In this document: positions 1-9,803 of the stretch, piece after piece
How positions within the stretch are numbered: position 1 is the stretch's first letter
Layout: each line of letters opens with the position of its first letter
NCBI GenBank assembly: GCA_950022295.1
Contig: OX465600.1
Coordinates: 197,499,782-197,563,781, forward strand
Origin: Bromus sterilis
Lineage: Eukaryota > Streptophyta > Magnoliopsida > Poales > Poaceae
Direction: 5' to 3'
Length of the DNA: 64,000 nucleotides
The notes under the pieces: model-generated
Database searches by the model: none
Told to the model about the DNA's origin: nothing
The model's input: the letters and a program-made list of their open reading frames with translations, nothing else
Program-made: the position numbers and the translations under genes

Positions 1-405
1 TGTGCGTGATCATTCCGTTTGTGCCACGATCTTTATCGGAGACCAACGGAGTGTGGGTGTGGCTACTGGAGAAGATCGACAAGGAAGGGGCGTCCCACTT
101 GAAGCTGGGGAAGCACGACGTGAAGACCATGAAAGATTTCTTGTGGAAAGTCACCGGTGAAGCGGACGGACGTGCTGCGCATGATACTGAGCAACGACAT
201 GACAAACCACATGTAGGAGGTGACCACGAGCCACGCCAAGACATGCGACGCCAGCGATACAGTGTACGCGTACGCCGGGCAGCCAGGCGCCACCGTCGAC
301 GTCAACTCCATCTGCAAGCTCGCTAGCATGCAGTGCGTGCCGGCCGCAGCAGCTGAGCAGGACGTGGAGGATGTTCGTGCAGCAGCTGTACATGGAGGCA
401 TTTGA
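1..405 (+). pseudogene. CALMODULIN-BINDING PROTEIN 60-like gene fragment, broken
   Basis: Conceptual translation resembles the central conserved domain of plant CBP60 proteins (calmodulin-binding regulators of defence transcription). The first block (about 6-165) contains WLLEKIDKEGASHLKL, then KTMKDFL. After a frame change near 165-175 the plus strand reads LRMILSNDMTNHM, then EVTTSHAKTCDASDTVYAY. CBP60 members carry comparable blocks in the same order (LEKI.K.GAFHKRL, V.DFL, LR.ILG.GMSNKMWE.T..HAKTC, then a YVY-like segment). Two defects are visible: the frameshift, and a TAG at 214-216 where the family has Trp (MWE). The fragment is cut by the window edge. Possible further remnants (VQQLYMEAFEHRHNLHEAK in another frame, about 373-430) suggest a second frameshift. 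The family call is from memory of motifs. That the copy is non-functional is well supported if the family call is right. Confidence 0.6.
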
Positions 406-909
406 GCACCGACACAACCTTCACGAGGCCAAGGCCGAGCCCGCTGTCGTGCTCGTCCACACCAGCCACAGCAGGGCAATGCTGCAGAGTAAGCAAACAT
501 CGAACGATAATCCTTCATGCTTTCGAAAACACAACTGCAACGCCCGGTGCGCCGCCGCCGCTTCCGGCGACCCTGATCTGGTATAGACGGGATAAAATAT
601 CCCGGACCATGGTACACCTCGCTTTCCGTAACCACCGTGAAGTCCCCCACGTATAGCACTGTTGCTTCATGTATTCTTTCTATATTTTTTATTTTTATGT
701 GCTACACTATTTTAGCACTGTTTCTCCATGTATTCTTTCTATATTTTTTTATTTTTATGTGCTACACTGTTTTAGCGAACTACTTTTCCAGATCTCATCA
801 CAACCATCAACGTCCAAGATACCAAGACCATCTAGTCCCGTGATCAGTTTAGCCATGTCCTAGTATTGTAGTATTGTAGGACTACTTCATTACTCCCGGA
901 GTAGATTAG
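406..909. other. Intergenic, AT-rich, no gene seen
   Basis: Beyond the CBP60-like remnant I see no supported gene. The stretch holds a two-copy tandem repeat (listed separately). It ends in the TAG (907-909) that flanks the Harbinger element. Confidence 0.5.
656..774. repeat. Two-copy tandem duplication, ~60-bp unit
   Basis: Copies at 656-714 and 715-774 share GCACTGTT, a TATTCTTTCTATATTTTTT core, ATTTTTATGTGCTACACT and a closing TTTTA. Differences are a few substitutions and one T-tract length change. No coding potential is apparent. Confidence 0.75.
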
Positions 910-1814
910 GGGCCAGTTCTTTTACCTGGATTCTTAAGAATCGCTACTGGCAGAATCAGAATCAACAAAGAACTCGATTCAGCCTGAAGAATCATCCCTG
1001 AAATCGCTACAATCGCTAGTGTAGTTGAAAATCGTCGGGTAGGGACGATTCCAGCGATTCCCGCAAAGGAAACGTTTGGCTCCAGGGAAATAACCTATCG
1101 CTACGACCTATTTACGGTGAAAATGCCACTGGGCCAAGAGAAAAGAAACACCCGCTCGCTCGTTCCTCCCCTCGCTCGTTCCCCTCGCTCGAGTCCACCG
1201 CCGCCAGTGAGGGACCTAGGGTTGACGCCCCGGCCGCCGGCCGTCTCCTGCCCGCCTCGCCAGCCGCAGTACGCCCCGGCTGCCTCGCCGTTCGCCCCAG
1301 CCGCCCCGTCCTCCGACCCGTCCGCCCCGGCTCTCCTCCCAGTCTGCCCCGTCGTCCTCCCTGGCTTCCCAGTTCCTCGCCGTCCGTCGCCTCAAGCCGG
1401 CCGCCGTCCGGCAAGGGGACAGGGCCGCGACGCCTCCACGCCGCTGCAACTCCCTCAACCCAGCGGATCAACGCCGCCACGCCGCTGCGTCCTCTCTCCA
1501 TTCAGCTGGTACATCCACTCCCTCACCCTGTTTTCCTCTGTATACAATAGCCACTTCTACTAGATATTTCTTTTAGGAATTTGTACGTATTGATAAAGAT
1601 GGAAGCTGGAAATTGCCATTGATTTATTGTAGGATTTTTTTACATGTACATGTTGTTCTTCAGTGTAGGATTTTTTACATGTACATGTTGTTCTTCAGTG
1701 TAGGATTTTTTACATGTACATTTAGTATGAATTTTGTAGTGCTATATATTGAAATGATGGCTGGTTCATACAAAGATTTGTATACATTAAAATGTTCATA
1801 TATGGATGTTGTAG

Positions 1815-2764
1815 ATGGAGAAAGTGAGGCATCCAAAAGCAATTTGGGATAGTGCGGCTCATTCCATTTTTATGGATGTGTGCGTAGAGGAGGTGCGAGC
1901 AAATAACCGCGCCACCGGAAACACCACTTTATCCGATGTAGGACAAGCTAATTTGCTTAGAAAGTTCAATGAACGCTCCGGGAGAAACTATTCGCCCCAA
2001 CAATTAAAAAACAGGTGGGATGCATGTAGAAGTGAGTATGCCATATGGAAGACATTGCTTCAAAAAGCTTCCGGCATCGGAAGAGATCCTTATACAAAGA
2101 CCATTGCTGCTACGGATGAGTGGTGGACATTGGAGTTAAAGGTGACTTTGGCTTTTTTAATTTGTGAATCATGTTGTTGTTTTCTTTTCATATCATTTAC
2201 GGTGTTCTATCTTTGCAGGCACGTCCACAGGCTATCAAGTTTCGACATGCTCCACTTGCAGAGGAGGACAAAATGGAAGAGGTTTTTGATGCTTGTTGTG
2301 TGACAAATGAGCATGCGAGGGTGCCAATTCCCACATATCAAGGTTCTTCATCTCGAATCAATTTGGATGACGAATCTGGTTGTGAAGTTGATGAAACCCA
2401 AGGTACACCTCGGCTGAAACGTGCAAAGGTTGGAAAGAAGAAATGCGCTTATTCGCCAAGTCCTAAGATGAATGAAAAGTGGGCAAGTGAGCATGCAAAG
2501 AACGAGGCATTTGTGCGGATGGTGGATCTCTTTGATTCAAGGAGCAAGAGAGATGAACCTCAAGTTTCAACAAGACAGGAGATTCATGAAATGTTGGCCA
2601 TGGTAGAAGAAGATGGTGGTGCACCTGGGAGCGATGTTTATTTCTATGCTTCACAACTTTTCAAGGATCAGGCAAATCGTGATGTTTTCTCTGCCTTCAA
2701 GGCTCACGAGCCTAGTGCGAGGCTTGCATGGATTAAAAAAACATGGGAGTTCAACAATAAGTAG
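1815..2764 (+). CDS. Harbinger ORF1: Myb/SANT-like DNA-binding protein
   Basis: Two exons, 1815-2141 and 2219-2764, join in phase 0 across a short intron (GTGACT donor, TTTGCAG acceptor) to give about 290 residues. The first exon carries a Myb/SANT-like domain of the kind found in plant Harbinger ORF1 and related nuclear proteins. It has spaced tryptophans in IWDSAAHSIF, NRWDACRSEYAIWKTLL and DEWWTLEL, and RNYSPQQLKNRW between the first two. The second exon has a basic patch (RLKRAKVGKKK) and ends in RLAWIKKTWEFNNK. In this superfamily ORF1 protein binds the element ends and helps import the transposase; that role is inferred from the family. The frame is open over both exons. The start was chosen because the ATG precedes the domain directly, and an earlier start cannot be excluded. 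Confidence 0.75.
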
Positions 2765-2980
2765 AACATTTATGTATCTGCTTTCAACTTGTATCGTATT
2801 GAAATATGTTATTTGCTTTGAACTTGTATCATATTGAACTATGTTATTTGTTTTCAATCCATGTATGTGCTTTGAACTTGTGTCGTATTAAACTATATTA
2901 TTTTCTTTGAACCAAAGTATGTGAACTATTGCTACTATATCTTGTTGTTAACTTCCTATGTGTGTTTGTGGTTGTGCCAG

Positions 2981-4202
2981 ATGGATAGGAAAAAACAAGA
3001 AGATGAGGAATTTGAGGCTGGAATGCTTGCATTTGCGTTGGAAATGGCATCAACAAGCAAATCATTGCCGTATGCGCCAAGAAGATTACCACTTGTTACA
3101 GGACTCCAATGGGTGGAAGAGAAGGAGAAGGATCCAAAAGCTTTCTATTCTATGTTCAGAATGAGGAGGTCAGTGTTTTACCCATTGCTTGCTTTGTTGG
3201 TTGCGGACTATGGGTTGGAGTCAACTTGCAACATATCTTCCAAAGAAGCATTGGCGCTTTTTCTTTGGACTTTGGGGACAACACAGACCACTGACAATGT
3301 CGCCGATCGTTTTGCACATAGCCGTTCTGTGACTAACAAAAAATTTCATGAGGTTTTGGAGTGTGTGGACCGCATGGCCGGTGACTTCATTACACCAATG
3401 GATTCATCTTTCTCTGAACCTCATCCAATACTTAGGAAAACAAGGTTCTGGCCTCATTTTAAAAATGCTATTGGAGCCATAGATGGAAGACACATTAGAG
3501 TGATTGTGCCCAAGGAATTGGAGCCCCAACACAGGAATAGGAAAGGCTATACAAGCGAAAATGTCATGGCAGTGTGTGATTTCGATATGAGGTTCACTTT
3601 TGTTGTTCCTGGATGGCCCGGATCTGTTCATGACACACGTGTATGGAGCGATGCTATAGTTCGTTATGAGCATTTTCCACAACCACCCATAGGTAATCTC
3701 TTTTACGTATCCATATTATTATATACGTGTATGCGTACATTTTCTTATATAAATGATGTCTTCTTACAGATAAATACTATCTTGTTGATTCCGGATATCC
3801 AAATAGAGTTGGATATCTAGCACCCTACAAAGGGCAACGGTATCATGTACCTGATTTTCAACAACATCCTCCTATGGGGAGGTACGAGACATTCAACCAT
3901 CGCCATTCTTCTTTGCGAAATGTATCGAAAGATCATTTGGTGTTCTCAAGATGAAATGGCGTATTCTTCAAGGCATACCACGGTACAAACCGGAGACCCA
4001 AAAGATGATCATCACTGCATGCATGTGTCTTCACAATTACATTCGTAATAGCAAGTTACGTGATGAGCATTTCGATAAGTTTGACAATGATGCGTACGTG
4101 CAACCTCCACAACCGTTTACAGGTGCCAACGCTTTACCACCTGAAGATGATGGTACCATGACCGCTACACGTGAGGCTATTGCTGTCAGTCTTGTACCTT
4201 GA
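2981..4202 (+). pseudogene. Harbinger transposase (DDE_4/HARBI1-like), frameshifted
   Basis: Exon 1 runs 2981-3692 and exon 2 begins at 3770, after an intron with a GTAATC donor and a TTACAG acceptor (phase 1). First-acid motif IGAIDGRHI and second-acid motif VHDTRVW are intact in exon 1. Exon 2 opens with DSGYPNRVGYLAPYKGQRYH, as expected for the family. At about 3921-3924 one base appears to be missing. The frame in use meets a stop within about 40 bases. The rest (KMKWRILQGIPRYKPETQK, HNYIRN, to the stop at 4200-4202) continues in another frame. The break falls just before the motif that holds the third catalytic acid, so this copy should not make an active nuclease. Confidence 0.85.
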
Positions 4203-4542
4203 GATCGTCCTATTTGTAGTTTGTAACTCGCTTTTAACTTGTAATATTAATCACTTTATGATGTTTCCAACTCGATTATAAATTGTAATAGTGAGCACTT
4301 TATGATATTTGCAAATCTTTTTATATTGTTATATTAATGATTTATGAGATTTACAACTCACTTGTATGTACATATTAGCAATTCATCACTCCAACTTAAT
4401 CTAGGGGCGTTACAGACATTTCAGCAAACAACTCATACAACAATCATAGACTGGAATCACAAAAAAGAACTGGATGCATGATTCTGTGGGCAGTTTCCTA
4501 GAATCAGATTCTCGACAATCATGAGGCTAAAAGAACTGGCCC

Positions 4543-5644
4543 TAGATCGCAGCCCCTGTTCCCTCAAGCGAGCCTCACTCCCGGGGGAGTCCTTCCCGAG
4601 CGCGACAGGTAGGGTTCCTAGCCGCCGCCGGGCCACGGCCAGCCGGCTGAAGCACCGCTGCACCCCCCCCCCTCCCCCCTTTCCCTCATCCCTCTCCCTC
4701 CTTCCTATTGCATCCTCTGTTTGTTCAATTTTTTTCATGATTTTTGAAATAGTGGGTACTTGCTGTAGATTTGATATTGTGAGAATATGATGATGATTAG
4801 TTCTTGATGAGTACTTGCTGAATGTTCAAGTTTACATGTGAAAGGATTTTGCTTGATAGGTGTTTGTGATAATGCTTGTAGGGCCAAATGTCTATAGATT
4901 ATTGTTGGTTTTTTCTCCAGACGAGCAAATGTTTTAGTTTAAACATGTTAGCAGCGAAAAACATGCAATGATTGACGTTATATGAAAAGGAAAAGATTAA
5001 GTTGTTTTATCTGCACCGTCTTGACCTGAAATCAAAGCTTAGCAGTAACATGCAATTTGAGAGAGCAGGAGCTTTGTCTTGGTTATACTGGCCGAAATTG
5101 GTTAACACATTAGTACTAGTGGTATTGTTGGCATGATAGACGTTCCAAATATTGTTTATGACTGGGAATATAGTGGCACTGTTAAGCTGTATTGTCGATT
5201 TTAACAGTCAGACCTAAAATATCACCGTTTGAAGTGACTGTTTCTCTTTTTGCATGTTAGCTCGTTGATTTTCAGGTTCCACCTTTCGAGTTATGCCATG
5301 ATAGATGCACAACTAACTAATGATTTTATTTGATGCTCCATATTTATTTTACACTTACTAAAAGTCTAATTCTATTTCTACCCCTTTGGAACCTGGAGTT
5401 GGAACAGGGCATCAACATTGTCAGTTGGAGGGGCTTGGAGCTGCTTCGGCATCCACAGTAGAGCCAACAAGAAGGTAATCTGTTATTCCTAGCTTCTATA
5501 CATTTTTGTTGTGAATTAAAAAATAATAAAATGTATCCCAGTATTGGCGCTTTTCCAAAATGCCGAATTTAGGTATCCGTATCGGCCTGATACTAATACA
5601 CGTATCCATATCGGTGCATTTTAGGAGCCAAGAGTTGATCAAAG
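4543..5644 (+). promoter_or_regulatory. RPB11 5' leader with introns
   Basis: This stretch lies between the Harbinger end and the RPB11 start codon. A GC-rich leader ends at a good donor (CGACAG|GTAGGG, about 4608). A possible middle leader exon lies at about 5408-5474 (acceptor GGAACAG, donor GAAG|GTAATC). The leader of the ATG exon starts at about 5625 after TGCATTTTAG. Between these the sequence is AT-rich, as grass introns are. No TATA box is obvious between the transposon end and the first leader exon. Exon limits are predicted by eye, without transcript evidence. Confidence 0.5.
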
Positions 5645-7744
5645 ATGAATGCCCCAGACCGCTACGAGCGCTTTGTCGTGCCTGAGGGCACAAAGAAGTG
5701 AGTCTACACTACCCACACATGCCGAAGAACATTTAAATTTTGTTAGTTTCTTTTAATGTCTGTTTGCGTCTGTTTATGTGAATTTTCTGGATTTTCTGGC
5801 ATGAAAGCTGTGGAATCCTGATGCTTCTGGTGGTTTGCTAATTTGCTTGCTTTTAACCTTTTTTTGCTTCTCTTATTTGGTGCAGGGTGTCATTTGAGAA
5901 GGATACAAAGATTATGAATGCTGCATCGTTCACTATTGAACGTGAGGACCACACCATCGGCAACATCCTCCGCATGTAAGTACAGAAAAGTTACGTAGTA
6001 CATACCTTTTCCCCCTCTTGGTTATGTTAATTCCTTTTGAGCCTTTGTCTGTGGGATTCTGCAGGCAGTTGCACAGGGATCCAAATGTGCTCTTTGCTGG
6101 TTATAAGCTCCCTCACCCCCTTCAGTACAAGATCATTGTTAGGGTAGGATACAGATTATGTTCGTTTGATTTCTTTCCAGCGGTTACGGTTTACATAGTT
6201 AGTGTCATAGTTTTTTCTGTGGGCAGATCCATACTGCAAGCCAGTCCTCCCCAACACAGGCGTATACGCAGGCGATCAATGATCTAGACAAGGAGCTGGA
6301 GAACCTGAAGCAAGCTTTTGAGGTATGTTTATAGTGTTACCGTTCCAATAGTAAGTTGCATGAAATAACATTCTGAAGTTACTGAAACTGTATTGACCTT
6401 TTCTTATTATTAACTTTGAATTTTCACTATCTATTCTATAGCTTTTTTTTTTCTTACGTTGAGGTGCTTATTGATTTCCACACAATCAAGTTGATGAAAG
6501 TTAAGCAACATGAATTTTCATCCTGTTGTACTGAGATGACAGTGGTGCTTGTTGATCCTTTATGCCAAGCTGCTTGTACAATTGATGATACTATTTTATA
6601 TGTGTAACTCTGGAGGCCGTTGGCCAACTGAACTAAGCGCATAAGCAATCAGGTTAGATTTCTCTGGATGGCAGTAAAACCTTGTCCGTGAGTTTGGTTA
6701 ATGATAAAGTGATGTTAGACAGTTTGATGAGGATATATACATTAGGTAACAGTAGGACAGTATATCTGAAAATTGCTCTGTTTCTATGAATCTTCAGCCT
6801 AGTTTGTGTCATCAGTCTATAACCTAGTATCAGCAGTGGCCGTTGGATGTCTTCAGAGGTAATCAGAGCAATAGATACTACATTAGTCTTTAAGACAGCA
6901 GACAAAGCATAGTAGTTTCTTATTCTCTCAGGGCCCACTTTATCAACCACCTCAACATAAATAGGTTATATGTGATTTGAATTACCAGTGCATATCTTCT
7001 ACTCCCTCCGTTCCGGTGTATAGGGCTTCTCTTCAAAATCTATTTGTTCCATTTTATCTTTGGATTAAGGCCTATTAGCATTAAATGATGTTTAATTAGC
7101 ACACAACACGATATGACCTAACACACCGGAACGGAGGGAGTATGATAAAATCTGGTGCCTAAAGTAATTTCATATGATCGTCTGGCTGCTCTGCCACAGT
7201 ATTTTCAGTATCCTCTTTCTCTGATCAAGTGGGAGAATGGGTAACTTTGGAATTTATTTTGTTGTCAATGGGAGTTAACATATATCTTTGTGAGATTATG
7301 ATCCATGATACTTGCCTGCCATTGCTCATATTCTTCTAAACAACCTACTATACCAGCACGACGAGGACTCTGGTCCATGTGTGGACATGTGATGAACTAC
7401 ATGCATTTTATGTCCTTTGAGCACGTGCATTTTATGTCCTTTGAGCTCGTATGCACAAGGAACCTACTGTATTCGAAAATCATCTCCTGGATATGTTCTT
7501 GTGTGTTCTAACTTATGAATGCATATGAACACATCACATATGACAAGTCAACTGGCAACCTCTTGAAAATTATCTCCTTGCAAACATTGTTGTTCCCTTT
7601 TGAGAGTGACATGTCGGATATTACATTATTACTTAGCATTTGTGCCTACAGTCATACTGTAGTAATGTGCCACTGAGTTGTTGAGATTTCTGTTTTCAGG
7701 ACGAGAAGAACCACTTCGAGGAAAGGGTAAAGCAGGTCTACTAG
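5645..7744 (+). CDS. RPB11: DNA-directed RNA polymerase II subunit RPB11
   Basis: Five coding exons at 5645-5697, 5886-5975, 6065-6143, 6227-6322 and 7700-7744 give a 120-residue protein, the usual size for plant RPB11. All introns are GT-AG. The protein begins MNAPDRYERFVVPEGTKK and contains ASFTIEREDHTIGNILRM, LFAGYKLPHPLQYKIIVR and QAINDLDKELENLKQAF, the conserved L-subunit dimerisation fold that pairs with RPB3 in the nuclear polymerase II core. The last exon encodes only DEKNHFEERVKQVY, after a 1.38-kb intron that carries a Stowaway MITE. Every splice junction keeps frame and no disabling change is seen. This is the only clearly intact housekeeping gene in the window. Confidence 0.95.
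7002..7140. mobile_element. Stowaway MITE in RPB11 intron 4
   Basis: A 139-bp element with inverted termini CTCCCTCCGTTCCGGTGT and ACACACCGGAACGGAGGGAG, flanked by TA on both sides (7000-7001, 7141-7142). Termini, size and TA duplication fit Tc1/mariner-derived Stowaway MITEs. It has no coding capacity. Confidence 0.9.
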
Positions 7745-8890
7745 GCGTGGGTGTTGGGTGTCGAACGCAGAAAGTTTGTTGGTTGATCTGATGTCTGAAC
7801 TAGTTTAAGAGAGCTGATGTAAGGATTATCAAGATGATGTTAGTCCGATCCCTGAACTTGCAGAATCTTTGGATGTGCCAAGCTAGCTTGCTCCATGGGT
7901 AAAAGACAGTGCAGTTAGTCCTGCCCCATATCTCTTGTGCTTGTTTTAGCCTTATGCTACCATAAAATTGTCATCTAATTTGTCCTTGAATTTTCGCTCT
8001 TTAGCGAAATTGCCAGATCCCCAGGACATATGTTCCTGCCATGAACAGCAAATTCACAAAAATGTGTTAAAACGGATTACAATTTTTCTGAATTATTTTG
8101 TCCACAGACATTGCTTAGTGGTCTACCTGCGTCAAACTTTTTGTGAAGAAATGTCACTCGTCGTCTCGTGGGTGAAAAAAAAAACTGTGCTCCAAACCGC
8201 CTATAAGAAAACAGCCTTTTTGAAGGACTGACTTTTTTTCACTCAGAACGTTTCTTCACAAAACTTTGCAGGTAGGTGAAACAGTCAACAACATTTGTTG
8301 CAAACAAAAATCAGAATTCTTCAATAAAAGCTGAGCACATCATAACGCATTCAGACTTGGACGTACGTACGTCATGCCCAAAAACTGCAATTTGCGATTT
8401 TGTGGATGAAAGACATAGCTTCAACATGACTTGTTTGATGATCGATTTTTATTTTCACCTTTTCCAAGTGAATTATTTTCCTTTCTGGAACAATATCCTT
8501 ATTTTCAGCGATCTACACAGTTGTCCGATTTAGTTAATCATCACAAATATTTTAGTTAATCCATGTACGTGTGTATTGTCTATCCAAACAAAGAACATCG
8601 AAAACATAGTGCTAGAAAAATTGTGTTTGTGTTCCAATGACACCGAAAGTTCTATTCACGTCCTTCATGCATTGACCTACACTATGCCTTGTTCTCAAAT
8701 CATGAGTACATTTTGGATTCAATCTGAACTCTCCTGTTTTAATGAATTCGATCAAACTTTCATACAACATCCTTCCTTACAACCCAGGGTATATCTATCT
8801 ATCTTTCCTCCTCAACAGCAAAAAAACAAAATGGTACACATAGCTAAAACACACTATGATCAAAACTGAAGCACCCATGGAGCTCACGCA
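7745..8890. other. RPB11 3' flank, no gene seen
   Basis: Contains the presumed RPB11 3' UTR and AT-rich intergenic sequence. The only structure I can support is the inverted repeat at 8121-8277. Plus-strand ORFs of 60-100 codons here show no recognisable motif and look like chance openings. Confidence 0.4.
8121..8277. repeat. Imperfect inverted repeat (foldback), possibly a MITE
   Basis: GTCTACCTGCGTCAAACTTT with TTGTGAAGAAATGTCACT on the left pairs with the right arm TTTCTTCACAAAACTTTGC followed by AGGTAGGTG. The centre is A-rich then T-rich (GTGAAAAAAAAA versus TTTTTTTCAC), which extends the stem. I found no clear target duplication, so a transposon origin is only suggested. Confidence 0.5.
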
Positions 8891-8908
8891 ACAAACGAAC
8901 TGTACTAA

Positions 8909-9021
8909 TCTTCCTCCATCGGAACTTCTGGAACATTCCACCTGTCTTCTTCAATCGGCTTGGTGATAACAGAAACAGGGGAACATAAGAACATAGTTAA
9001 GGATACAACCATGTAGTCAAA
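8909..9021 (-). CDS. Possible 3'-terminal exon of an unrecognised gene
   Basis: On the minus strand an open frame ends TKPIEEDRWNVPEVPMEED followed by TAG. Composition looks coding, but the stretch is short. No certain splice acceptor was found: an AG near 9021 would keep the frame open. I do not recognise the protein. It would converge on RPB11 if real. Chance is a fair alternative. Confidence 0.2.
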
Positions 9022-9259
9022 AAGCTTTTGATTACAAGATAATAAATCTTTTGCTCAATCCAACATTAACATGCAAAGAGAAAAAATATTGGAAATAAAT
9101 GGCGCGGGCAGTCAAGGATATATATCGACATATCTTTTTTTTAAGTTAAGTAACCATAGAACAATCGTTCTACGGTTTTTTTTATCAATATGGACATATG
9201 TTACAAGTACATAGCTTCAAAAATTCAGCCAATGCGGCTCGAGGGAAAGCAAAATAATA

Positions 9260-9362
9260 CTCCCTCCGTTCCATAATAGATGACTTCCAAATAGATGTAT
9301 CTAGACTATATTTAGTTCAAGATACATCTATTTGTAAATCATCTAATATGGAACGGAGGGAG
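9260..9362. mobile_element. Stowaway MITE
   Basis: A 103-bp element with CTCCCTCCGTTCCATAATAGAT at the left and its near-perfect reverse complement at the right, flanked by TA (9258-9259 and 9363-9364). It can fold into one long hairpin. Confidence 0.9.
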
Positions 9363-9468
9363 TAAATCATAGTGGAAGATGTAAGTCAATCCAAGAGGCT
9401 AAGATGTGTCTATGTCTATCTTTAATCCTGTGATCAATCAGGATTAAATCTTTCTTGCGCTTTAATCT

Positions 9469-9803
9469 CTAGTTTAAAATAGATGGTATGGTGTTTCTGA
9501 ATATCATGTTATTTCTTCGCATCCAAAGGTGCCATATGCCCATGATCATGATCTCAATAGCAACTGAGCTAGCCAGTTCTTCTTTCAATAGGATTATATT
9601 GTCAAACACAGATATACCTCTTCGCCTATTTGGACAAATTGATGGCCAGCAATCTTGAGAAAATGTGCAGTCCCATAGTAAGTGCTGGCTTGTTTCCTCA
9701 GTCATCTCTCTGCAGAGAACACATACAAGGGAGGGAATATGGAAAGATTGTTTGCTCAATAAGTTTCTTGTGTTGATCATGTCATGTATCACCAGCCATA
9801 TGA
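9469..9803 (-). mobile_element. LINE relic, zinc-binding C-terminus of RT protein
   Basis: The minus-strand frame has the reverse-transcriptase zinc-binding region typical of plant LINEs. It contains HIPSLVCVLCREMTEETSQH, then LLWDC, then WHLWMRRNNMIF. This is the 3' portion of a LINE whose upstream part resumes at 13450. The two pieces are separated by a solo LTR that duplicated TATGA. Stops interrupt the frame and no promoter or full ORF remains. Confidence 0.75.

Larger units (their letters stand above)
910..4542 (+). mobile_element. PIF/Harbinger DNA transposon, 3.6 kb, both ends present
   Basis: The termini are inverted repeats: GGGCCAGTTCTTTTA at 910-924 and its reverse complement at 4528-4542. 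Both are flanked by TAG (907-909 and 4543-4545), the 3-bp target-duplication size usual for this superfamily, although TWA is the more typical sequence. Subterminal GATTC/GAATC-rich motifs recur at both ends. Inside are the two genes typical of the superfamily in plants, a Myb/SANT-like DNA-binding protein and a DDE nuclease, both on the plus strand. The left arm (about 1140-1500) is strikingly GC-rich and probably holds promoter and leader. The nuclease is frameshifted, so the copy is probably not autonomous. It ends where the RPB11 5' leader appears to begin. Confidence 0.85.

Noticed and set aside
1112..1563. Overlapping ORFs of 80-150 codons on both strands
   Set aside because: They arise from GC-rich sequence where stops are rare. 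Translations are low-complexity Pro/Arg/Gly with no motif.
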